From Polyporus tsugae (Eukaryota > Basidiomycota > Agaricomycetes > Polyporales > Polyporaceae): a stretch of DNA of 64,000 bases. Under the pieces are notes generated by a model. The model was not told the DNA's origin. It worked only from the letters and a program-made list of their open reading frames with translations, and ran no database searches. Below, in pieces: positions 34,932 through 45,038 of the stretch; positions within the stretch are counted from its first letter, which is position 1, and every line of letters starts with the position of its first letter. A program made the position numbers and the translations under genes. Location: positions 682,001 through 746,000 of the forward strand of contig JAHRBS010000004.1 in the NCBI GenBank assembly GCA_024305745.1. The letters run 5' to 3'.

Positions 34932-35590
34932 CTAAGAGTCCACCTTCTTGAAGACGAAGATTTCGTTCAGAGGGTAGGTGGGGGGAAGGCTCAGACCAGC
35001 GATGATCGGCCTCAGGATAACCTGTCGTCCCAGAAACAAAAATCGGTCAGTTAATCGACGTCGAACGAAAGGAAGACGGTTGATTATGAGCGCACATGCG
35101 GAGCGAAGTCGTCGTCCGACACGACCCATCCGTCCTGGTGGTCAGGCTTGGTTATACTAGGGGCAAAACGCATGAGTATGAGGAGGGGAGATCCGAGATC
35201 GAAGTACGTACATGTAGGCGTTTCCGTCAGGGTTCCGCTCGTCGGACTTGAGGGTCCATTCCGTCGTCGCGCCGAGAGCCTCTTCGGTGATGAGGAAGGC
35301 GAAGACGTGCCCGGCAATGGCGCCGACGACCGCGCCCTTGGTCGTGAGCTTGTAGTTCCCATCGTCGAGCCTCTGGACGTCCCACTACGAAACGAAACAG
35401 ACGTGGCCGGGGCGTCAATCAAAAACAACCAAGGAGTGGGAGAGACGTTGCTCACCACGGGGGCCGGGCTGCCGTCGGGGAGCTTGTAGATGCCCTTCGG
35501 GCGGAGGCTCTTGTCTTCCGCGGGCTTGCGCCCGACGGGGGAGTCCCCGACTGCGCTGAAGATGTAGTACTGGCCGCTTTCGAGAGGCAT
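34932..35590 (-). CDS. mushroom serine-protease inhibitor, family I66
   Basis: Four exons (35456-35590, 35212-35384, 35096-35156, 34932-35021) join in frame to 152 aa, the usual family size. The start MPLESGQYYIFSAVGDSPVG, the block AEDKSLRPKGIYKLP, the middle WDVQRLDDGNYKL and the end GLSLPPTYPLNEIFVFKK match the beta-trefoil inhibitors of mushrooms (family I66, for example cospin). No signal peptide is seen, in line with cytosolic storage of these proteins. The known role is inhibition of trypsin-like serine proteases, proposed to regulate endogenous proteolysis or deter feeders. The reactive-site residue was not assigned. A gene-specific promoter lies to the right (35591 onward). Confidence 0.8.
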
Positions 35591-36742
35591 TGCGAGCGAT
35601 GTGCAGTGAATGAGGGTGAATGTGGAGACGAGCTGGGGGCTTGGGTTGGCCTAGTGCTGAAGCCACCAGCACTATTTATGTGCGGCTCCTCACAAAAAAG
35701 CAGACACCGTATTGAGCAAGGCCGAAAACGACGACGATCGTTGTCGGACGTCCACGCTGACCATCGCCCCTCATGACCCGCACAATTTCAGCGTGTACGT
35801 CAAGGATGATGTCCCAGCTAGAGCAGCGGAATAGTCAGGAAAGGATGTTCGCAAGCCCACACTGAACGCGTACTGAGCGTGAACGCACCATGAGACCGTC
35901 CGTTCGACGTAAAGAGGGTGACTCGTAGTGGGTGTACTATGCCATTCGGCTTCATATTTCGCCCAGAGTGTTAGAAGACGGGACACGGGGTTACGAGCGA
36001 AGCGTCCTTTCTCGGTCGCGGTAAAACTCGGCCAGTTTAAGGCAACGCACCTACGCTTTCTCAGGGTCCGGAAGGGGTCCACAACCGCGCAGTGCCTCTG
36101 AGCGCGGACAAAGCGGCGATCGATGGCGGACCTGTCAAACCTATTCCACAACTTCTCGTCGCGAAGCTGGCGATTCAGGGCTCAGGCCAGGTGGATGCGC
36201 CCTTATCCAGCAACGTGCGGTCGAGCCACTGGCACCTCGATTCTTGTTCGTGGACTAGGGCCGCCACGTGTTCACCGGCAGACGGCGTTCTGGTCAGCGC
36301 GGCGACACACAGGACCCCTGGTCGAAATGGCATCGTTTCCATCTTGTTATGTTCGTGCACGATCTACGCTGAATATCGAGGTGATTCGATGCTGCACCGA
36401 TTAACCGCACCAAGCTGCATACAACGGAGAGACGCAGCAGGAGGTAGAATTATTCGCATTGCGGGAAGCCCACTCACCTGAGAGTCGCAGCTTGCCATTA
36501 GGATCGGTGTCGGCGTGTAGATGTCGTAAAGGCTGCCGATCTGGACATGTGTCAGGGATTAGATTCTTTCCTATCGCGCGGACCCCGCAAATCTATGTAC
36601 GTCCGAGAATGCAGTCAAACTGCCCATGCTATGCAACCGGCGGACCTAGCAGCCTGAAAAAGCTACGTCAGATGAAAGGCGCATGAAAACACAACCTACG
36701 ACGCACCACAAGCCGTACTGCCACATGCATAGGGTTGCCCCA
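35591..36742. other. intergenic, no supported gene
   Basis: Only short frames on both strands. The left end is the I66 promoter and the right end the 3' flank of the F-box gene. Confidence 0.45.
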
Positions 36743-38499
36743 TCACATGAGCGGGTTCGTCCACGTATAGCTCCCGCCCGGGCCCGGGTCCGGCTCGACG
36801 CAACACGGCGGCAGAGGCATCTCAGGCATCTCCTCGATTCGATTAATCCTGACCGTCTGGAAGTGGGCCCGAAGCTCCTCTACAGTGGCCTCTGCATCGC
36901 TGATCTCGAACAGCGACGACATCTCCACGACGAGGTGTTCGAGGTAACGGTGCTTACTGGCCTTGAGCTGTCTCAGCATACGCTGGAAGCGCAACTTGAT
37001 GCTCTTGTGCCCAGTGAGGGGATGCGCGGGTATACTAGGCGAAGCGTCTTCAGGTGTACCATAAACACTTCCGTGTGGGCCGCATCAAGAAGGACAGCGA
37101 GATCCGGGGTGTACACGTTCCCTAGCCCATGGTTGGGGTGCTCGACGGTGACCAGAACGAGGGTGTCCAACATGGGCATTCGACGCAGGGCGGCGACCGT
37201 GGCAGTCGCGTTGAAGAGAGGAAGACGGGCGGCGAACAGCCCAGTCACGTTCACCAGCCACGCCTCGTGTAGGTTAGAAAGGTCGACGGCGTCGTCGGAG
37301 AGCAGACTCTCGAGCCAGGTACCCGGTTGGCGATAGACAGACCGTCTGAGCATGCTGACGTTGGACGCAACGCGGACGGCTGTACTGGAGGTCGCAAGTG
37401 TCACAGAGAACCGATACCCCCCACATTCTTTTGAGGCGTGAGGAAATACGGCGAGGCGGAGATGGGTCGGCTTCCCGTGTAGCCGTTGTTTCAACATGGG
37501 CTCGTATCGGAACGGTGCAAGAGGCATCACATCAGTCAACACCTGGAGGGCGATGGGATGACGGGTTGGAAAGAGTGAAAGATAGAAGCCGAGAGCGCGG
37601 TTGTCCAAGTCGTGCAGGACAAGCCGCCGAAGAGACGTAGGTGTAGGAATCGGCGCATTGGCCTCATGAGCTCTGGCACTCGGCAAGTGCAATGAGAGCA
37701 CGATACATCTGAGGTCAGGACATAGACGGAGGAGCGACTCAACGCCGGCATGGGTGTCCACAAGGTTAGTACGAATGAGCACGAGGTGCGTGAGGGACAA
37801 GAAACGCTGCCGAAGAGGGGGATCCAGAAGGCGGAAGGGCACGCCATCCAAGCAAAGGTACTGGAGGACCGGCAACTGGTTATGGTCGAGAGCGAGGGTG
37901 CGCATGCCCCACATCGAGTCGTTGTGGAATCCGCAGGATAAAGCTTTCAACTGTGGACGATGGGTTGAAGAAGATAGCATCCTTTCGAGGGAATTGACGA
38001 GTGCTCGGTGGGTTCGTAGGACATGGATCTCCTCAATCCGGGAGGTCGTGTTTGGATTGAAGGCGTTGAGAATGCCGTCTGTTCCGTCAGTGTCGCCTGT
38101 GCCGTCAGGGTTCTCGATCACGACCACTGGCGATGCCTCGCTTCTCGAGATGCATAGGTCGAAGATGGGACGGAGGAGACGACGCCATCGGCCGGTGGTA
38201 TCCAGTACGCCAGAGGATATATGCGCCCACCAACTCGTTTTAGAGAGCGCAACGTCGCGCAGGCGGCGACATGTCTGGGAAATGGACATCAATGCGGTGC
38301 TGTCCTTGAAGGGCGGTTTCCAAACCCAACCGAACCCATGAGGGAGGGCCTTCGGTTGCGTAACCAGGAGTTCTTCAAAAATGCGAACGAGTAGCTCGAC
38401 TGGGAGAGCCATTATGGGCCGCTTCGTGTTGATTTCGGTCCCAATAATCCTCAATGTTCCCCGAAGATCATTGCAAATGGACGTTAACTGTTTTGGCAT
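36743..38499 (-). CDS. F-box/LRR-like protein
   Basis: Two exons (37060-38499 and 36743-37003) separated by a 56-nt intron (GTACAC..AAG, branch CTCAC) give 566 aa. The F-box is at about residues 30-95: MALPVELLVRIFEELL, then SISQTCRRLRDVALSKTSWWAHIS. The rest is a run of Leu-rich segments (LPVLQYLCLDGVPF, LSLTHLVLIRTNLVDTHAG, PTSLRRLVLHDLDNRALG) typical of the degenerate LRR of Agaricomycete F-box proteins. The second exon adds KLRFQRMLRQLKASKHRYLEHLVVEM. F-box proteins bind Skp1 and bring substrates to SCF ubiquitin ligases. ATG 38499 or the ATG 29 codons later may be used. It is not close to the paralogue pair at 42-44 and 56-58 kb. Confidence 0.75.
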
Positions 38500-39029
38500 C
38501 GACCGAGCAATATGAAGAGAGGTTGTGGTTGAACTTTGAACAGGAAGGAAGACTTACGGTATCCTCACTGGACATACATGACAATCAGCACCTCCACGGC
38601 CCTGCGTAGATAGTGGTAAGACATACCTCAAGTTGGCCACCTCACTGTTGAGGATGCTTATGAAGTTCTTGTAGCCTTCCTCTGTCCTAGACAGACCTGC
38701 GACCATGCTGTCGCCAAGCTTAAGCTACGTAGGCAAAAAATGAAAATTTGATGAGTAAAGTGGACAAGGATTGGTTGCGGGCAAACATACGCTGGAATGC
38801 GGGGGCAATGATAGATGTGGGCGAACATGGGAAGGCGCCTGTTGGACTCTCCTTGACGCTCAGTCGAGTCGGCGCCAGAAACGCCGGAGCCGGCCTGTAG
38901 TGGTACTTACCACCATGCATGTGGGCGATTCTAGGCCTGCCACCGTTCTGACTCATATATACTACACCGGAGAGCTGCTGTCTACAACATATACAATCAA
39001 TCACGTATAATCACAACGTCTTGGTGCAA
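38500..39029. other. intergenic, no supported gene
   Basis: F-box upstream region followed by short frames without features. Confidence 0.4.
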
Positions 39030-40615
39030 TGCGGAGCTTCGTGCTTGAAGGTGAGTTGTACTTAATACCAATGTGTGATGCGGCCGATCCGTTACTAGCG
39101 CTAGTATAGATCGTAGGCCTCAAGTACAAACCTCTCCGCCGCCGTCCGGAACAGGAACACGGAGGTGCCTACGTCCTGGACGGTCGTACACTCCGGGATG
39201 AATTCGTCTTCAACTACGGTACCTCCGCGTACCAGATCGAGGGCGCGACCGGCTCGAGGGCTGAGGGCGGCATTGGCAGCAGCATCTGGGACACCTTCAC
39301 CCACGAGATGGGAAAGGGCCACGTCGCTCACGACGAGGATGGAGATATCGCTATGTAATTCTAGTGGGTTCCTCGTGATTTCCTCGCCCCTGTCCGCACC
39401 GCGAGGAAGCGGTTAATTTTTGTTGTAGCAACACACACCCCACAGACTTGCCTCTCTTCAGGAAAGCGCTGGGCATCAACCGGTTCGACTTTTCTATAGC
39501 ATAGTCGGTTCTATCCAATCAGTTCTCAGTTTTCAATATCGCCTGGACGCGTATCCTCCCAAATGGCACGGGCGAGAAAGCTGACCACTGCGCCGGGCTC
39601 GACTTCTACCGGAAGTGATCAAGACGACGCACGAGAACGGGATGACCGCCGCTTGTACGCCGTACCACTGGGATCTGCCGCAGATGCTCCAGGACAAGTA
39701 CGGAGGGTGGCTCGACCGGTAGGTCGTCAAGGACTTTGGGAACACCGCCGAGGTGACCATGGAAGGCCTGGGAGATGTTTGCGATGGCCGGGTATCGATG
39801 GACGAGCGGCGGACGTTCTGCAACGCAGGTGACGTGATATGCCCGGTCTCTGTGCTGTTGTTCATTGGGCGGCATTGTTGGCCGACATTCGAACGTTGCT
39901 TTTCTGAAATCCAGGCTACATGTACAGCACGGAGCCATACAGCGTGCTGGCGTTCACAAACGGAACGTTCAACACCGAGCTCGCCTGCTCGCACAACGCC
40001 ATACTCACACACGCCGCCGCCTATGAAGTATTCGTGAAGGGGAAAAGTAGGGCAAGGTCCGAGGAAGGTTCAGTATCAAAATCGACGAGGTAAGCTCTCG
40101 GTTTCCTCGCCGCCTCTCATGAGATTCGCTCTGACCGGCCTGCACAGAGCCCCGGAGTGGCGATGGACACCAACTCTGCCGCAGATGGCCCCGCCGCCGA
40201 CCGCCACCACACGTTCGAATTCTGGGAAGTTTTCGTACTCGCGAACGGCACGTACAACCCGACAATGCGCGCGACGCTCGGCACGCGCGCCTGCCGACGG
40301 AGACGAAGAGGTTCGCTCGCAGGCCGAGAGAAGTAAGCCGTGTTCGAAATGGGTTAACGATAACCACATCAACAAAGACCCGGATACTGCTTAACATCTG
40401 GGAAACAGCTTCTACACTGGATTTTACCGTGGCGTGGCTTCTGAAGCACACCGAAGGCTGTACCACATCTACAACATTTCTCGAGTACCGAGTCTAAGGT
40501 AAGTCGCGAAAGGTCGGCAATTACTGGATTGGAGACTGCATATGACCTCGCTCTCAGCAAGACTTCATGACGTAGTTCATCGAGTATCACAGGAAGCTCG
40601 AGAAAGGAGGTTCTA
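39030..40615 (+). pseudogene. GH1 beta-glucosidase pseudogene, 3' end lost at repeat C
   Basis: Ordered fragments of a family GH1 enzyme: start MRSFVLE (39030), FNYGTSAYQIEGATGSRAEG and IGSSIWDTFTHEMGKGHVA (39205-39330), INRFDFSI (39475), AWTRILPNGTG and GLDFYRK (39541-39617), PYHWDLPQMLQDKYGGWLDR (39660-39719), ILTHAAAYEVF (40001-40035), FWEVFVLANGTYNPTMRATLGTR (40220-40290) and IEYHRKLEKGG (40577-40608). Between them lie frameshifts (for example after FYRK) and in-frame stops (WLDR then TAG at 39721). The catalytic TxNEP segment is not recognisable. The match fades just before the ITENG nucleophile region and C-terminal third, exactly where repeat C starts. Intact relatives release glucose from cellobiose-type substrates. 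Confidence 0.75.
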
Positions 40616-42310
40616 GACCGCGAATAAAGACGAATTACTGACTATTCGGGCAGGATACAAGTGATCGATCCCTGAGAGTCAGTGTCAGCCTCTTGCCGGC
40701 CGTCCCAGCAAGGCGAACAGCGGACTTTCGGACGCGAATATACGATTTCGGACACGAACAAGCATGGTCAACCTCGAGGCTGGCACAAAACAAACATGCC
40801 GGCGATGCCGCGACGGAGCCCCCTCGGGGTATATATACCACGTCCTCCCCGCTCTCCTTCTCTCCATCCAACCACCGCCATCTCGACCTTCAACCACCAT
40901 CTCTTCAACCACTATCATGCCTTCTTAACCCCATCCATATTTCCCTCTCTACCCCCTGATTCCATGGTACACCTTCCACATAACCCGCACGGGTCACCAA
41001 GACCATGGGTGAGTCCGTCGCTCTACCAACCTACTATCATTCCTAACCACCGCATATAGTGGCGGAGACCCAGGTGCGCTCGATCCACGTGGTGAGTTAC
41101 ACTTCTTCCTTTCCCACCGTTTGCCGTATGCTGACTGTGGCGGTCGTCAAGGTCAACGTGTCGCCATCCCGGGCAACAGTGGCCATCTAGCTTGTTCGCC
41201 CTGGCGGCCCACCTGAAAAGTAGGGTGTGGCCGCCTGCACGGGCTGAGCGGGTGATTGCGCCCAGGCGTCGGTGCTCTGCAGCGGTCTGCCTGCGAGACT
41301 GCGTAAGCCGGGGTGCGACCGGGACGAGTACCTGTCCGCCTCTAGCGGGTGCGGGGAAAGCACGGACGCCGTAACCTGGAACGTGACTCGTAAAGAGTCA
41401 TGGGTAGACGACGTACGCGCCACCGCGCACCCTCTTGAGGGTCGTGCACCGGCGTCGCGTCGTCAACGGAGAGCCTTCTTGCATTGGTACGTCGCCACCG
41501 TCATTTCTTACCACGGTCATTCTAACGCGATATCCTTGACAAGGCTCTCCGGCGCGCCCTCTCCCGAGGGCCGCGCCAAGCGAAGCGGACTGGAAGCAGC
41601 CACTTGTCGGCGCGTCCGCATCAAACCCCACCCCTCACATCACCCCCCACTACCTTTCCATCATCACCGCATCCAACCCCACCTCACACCACTACCTTTC
41701 CACCATCACTGCATCCAACCCTGCATCCAACCCGGCTCTATTTCTATCCTTTACAGGTCCCCGAGCGTTGGGCACGACGTCAAGACACCAGCCCAATCAT
41801 GCCCGGTTGACCGGCCCACTCTGTGGGCGTCCTGCGCCAGGGTTTGGTTGTACGACCCACGTCAAGAGCTCACCGCGACGGCGCGACGAGCGACGCTCCA
41901 TGACAGCCCGGGGCGTCGCACCAACGGTACGTCCTGCGCATGTTCGCTACTACTATCCTTCTCGTGTATGCTCATTTTTCCGTTGAAGGCGATAAGACAT
42001 TTACCGGTAACGGTAGCGGTAACGTTCTATTATTTATCTTGATTCAAATGTAAGATCCGACTTCGGCGGCGCAACGTCTGGCCAACGATTCAAGACGTCG
42101 TCCCCGAGGAACGGTCGATCGTTGCTCGTGAGCACGGTTGATCGTGGTGCAGGCCTCTTCGTGGCCCTCGGGACTAGTACCCGCTCCGGCGGCGAAGCCA
42201 ACTTGCACCGAAACTCGCGCACCGTTCAGGCCTTGAAGGATGCTAGGGAAATTGTTTTGCATGATGCTGGCCTTCTTTCCGTCCTTGTAACCAGTCTCCA
42301 CGATGCACCA
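40609..42310 (+). repeat. dispersed repeat copy C
   Basis: Same family as A and B (colinear from TATA box 40830-40837 through the exon/intron-like segments) and inverted relative to copy D (coordinates sum to about 100,583, drifting by 1-2 nt from indels). Versus A, B and D it lacks one base in the second hairpin, which by chance opens a 256-codon frame at 41272-42042. The acceptor of its second intron is shifted by one base. Homology with D runs on to about 42310, including a protein-like tail (GLFVALGTSTRSGGEAN.., LKDAREIVLHDAG). It ends tail to tail with the F-box gene at 42.6-44.6 kb. Confidence 0.85.
40830..40837 (+). promoter_or_regulatory. TATA box of repeat C
   Basis: TATATATA in the same GGGG..ACC context as in the other copies. 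Confidence 0.5.
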
Positions 42311-42637
42311 CCTATATTCTGATGTTTATTGTGATTCTGACAGCTAGGGGCAGGTATCCGTAATGGGGACAGCGTGTATTGAGTGAGAACGGAGCCTTGT
42401 ATGTATTCGCTCAGCCCGGTCAACCAACGTTGAGATCACCTTGTTCCTTGCTCTCACCCTCATTACGTCTCCCGACGGAGGGTGGAAGCCCACGAGTAGC
42501 TATGTGAACTTGTCACCGTTGAATAGTATTAGACGATTGACCCATCGTTCCTATCTTACTACTAGTAATCACATTTTGAACCGTATGAACGATCAAAAAC
42601 ATCCACGCAGCATCATATCCGGACTACTCCCGCTAAG
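42311..42637. other. spacer between repeat C and F-box gene
   Basis: No gene. The corresponding spacer on the other arm (58015-58274) aligns only weakly. Confidence 0.45.
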
Positions 42638-44590
42638 TCAGCCTAGCCGCCGCCGACGTCCTCCCACTGTTTGCCACAACTTCATGACCGGCGTGTCACT
42701 CTGATCCAACGTCTGCGCACGGTCGATCCCCCGCTCCCTCGCCAATGCCGGAATATAATCTCCATACACCGCTTTCCAGAGGTCTCTATATTTAGCCTCT
42801 GCCGCGACCTCGTCTCGGTCTTGCGGGTTTTCGAGTCCGGCCAAGACGATCTCAAGGAAGGGCAAGTTGTCGTCGTGGATGTACCCCAGATGTGGAAATA
42901 GGTCGACGAGGAAGGCAGCGACCGCCAGCGGGTCGGCGATGCGTGCGCGCCCGACCTTCAGAACCTGCAGCACACGCTGACGGCTCCCGACGCTCGCCCG
43001 TGAGTCGCGGAGGTCAGCAGAGAGCCGTGACAGGTCTGCGTTGAGCGTGAAGCCGAGGGTCTGCAGCTTGGGACAGTGCTGGGCGAAGGGGACGAGTGCG
43101 GCAAGCGTCACTGGGGCATCCTTCTGTCGGCTGTCGGGGCCGAGCTCGAGGACGCGGATGTTTGGCCAGGCCCTTGCGGCTCGATCGAGAGCCGTGTCGT
43201 CCAGGTTGAACGTGCAGCTTAGACGGATCCTGAGATGCGTGAGGCTTTTCAGCGCGAAGAGGGGCTCGAGATGTTGCTCGGTGAACTGAGAGGGCTCGTC
43301 CATCCGGTCGAGGGAGGCTTGAATGGCGAGCTCCTTGATGTTATCGCTGTTGTTCCGAACCAGGACCGCGCAAAATAAAGTCAGGATAGTGTTCAACGAG
43401 ACGGGAACGTCTTCCCCGAGGACCGTTGCACGGATGATCTCGAGCCGCGACGAATCCACGTGTTGTACTATGCGCGAGATTGGGGCTAAATTGGAGTGAT
43501 GCGCCAGCCGGAGTTCTCGCAGGGCGGGGAAGAATTCGTTGAAGCGGGTCAGACGGAGGGGAGCGACGTCCCGTTCAGTCATGGTGTGGAGAAGGCTGAC
43601 GTTGATGACCTCCAAATGAGGCAGCCCCGCGAGATGGTGCAAGGCCTCCTCAGTGATGGGGAACGACCCGGTATCCGCGCTAACCAGATGCTTGAAGCTC
43701 CTGATAGCGGTAGACATGGCGGATACGATGATGGGGGAGTAAGGCGGGACATCGACGTATAGCTTTAGGTGTAACAGGTGCGGGGCAGACTCCTGAAGCC
43801 TCACGAGCATCTGCTGATGATCGGCCGGGGGCACGTCCTTCGCCATCCCGGAGAAGGTCATGCAATCGTTGGAGATCCGCTGCAGCTGAGGACTGAATAG
43901 AACATGGAAGAAGCGGTAGTAGACGGGGTATTGGTTGTTGGCGGGAGAGACATCGAGGATGCGAAGGTTTGGGAAGAGAGGTTTTTCAAGGGTCCAACGG
44001 GGGGCGAACGCGGCAAGGACGGAAGACTCGTAGGTCACACAGCCTTGAAAACGACTGGGGAACAAAGGACAAGGCTCTTGGATGCGATTGACGCGAGGGG
44101 TGTAGTATTCGATGCGTTTGAACTCGTCCTCGGTCAGTGCCCGGGTAATTGACTAGGCAGGGGTTATTAAGATACTCGACCAATAACATTAAACACCGAG
44201 AATACACTGTACCACATATTGAAAAAGCGGGCCTTGTGGATGTTGGGATCGTCCGGTTCATCCACAATATCCACTGCCCAAGCATCTCTCGGAAGGAGGT
44301 AAACCAGAATGCCGTAGTCAGGCAATGTATCCCAGAGGGCGTCGAGGGTCGGTTCGAGAAAGAAATGGGATGCTGTAGCAAGGGCGGGCAGCGTACGAAG
44401 CCCTATGTAGTCTATCCTGCGGACCGGCGGGGCATAGTATTCCGGAGTCCATTCTGGCGGTGGTGTATCCGGATACTCAGTACTCAAGCTTGGATCGTGT
44501 CACCCACTCCCTGATGCCTACGAGCTGGTCGGCTATCCTCCGGATCAGTTCCGGCGGTATACGTTGCACCGGATGGAGGAAATTGGCCAT
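42638..44590 (-). CDS. F-box/LRR-like protein, inverted-arm copy 1 (5' part possibly broken)
   Basis: Paralogue of 56111-58014. The main exon (42638 to about 44156) encodes SITRALTEDEFKR.., YESSVLAAFAPRW, LFPNLRILDVSPANNQYPVYY, many Leu-rich units and ends LWQTVGGRRRRLG. The first exon runs IGLRTLPALATASHFFLEPTLDALWDTLPDYGILVYLLPRDAWAV and can join the main exon by a 44-53-nt intron (44157 to about 44200). The F-box start (ATG 44590, IPPELIRRIADQLVGIREW) is out of frame with it: compared with copy 2 there is a net 28-nt insertion. A 91-nt intron with a GTGGGT donor could restore frame; otherwise the gene is a recent pseudogene. The product would be an SCF substrate adaptor. Confidence 0.65.
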
Positions 44591-45038
44591 GCAAGAGCAG
44601 TGGTCGAGGAAGTTATGTGAAAGATGATGAAGGCGGGAGTAAACGGCATGGCCCCTTATAGGGCCCTCAGCGCACAGTTTCCGTACAGGCGCCTGCGTAT
44701 TGGAGTACGTGAGGTCATTGCCCGTATACCTACCCTTAGTACTTAGTACTTATTAGGGATCCGTTGCTTTTAATTCACTTCCAACCGAGCAGGTGTAGAC
44801 ATCTGGAATCTTCTTCTCCAAATACATCGTACGAAACACCCATGTACCCTGAATGCTCTTCGTGTGTTATCGATCCACCTCGTTGAGCCGACGAACTCAG
44901 TACCAGAATCAAGGTCAGAAACGCACACAGATTACTAAGTCACTAATAACTACATAATAACACTACAGAAACACGAGAACGAGCTAGTACGACTGCAAGT
45001 CCGGAAAGTAAAGTGCGCTACGTCGTCCAAGAAAACCC
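44591..45038. other. intergenic, arm boundary
   Basis: Upstream of F-box copy 1 and downstream of SNF2. No gene. Small ACTTAGTACTTA repeats near 44739-44752. Confidence 0.45.

Noticed and set aside
36743..36994. separate 83-codon gene
   Set aside because: It is the second exon of the F-box gene; a 56-nt intron with branch site joins them in frame.
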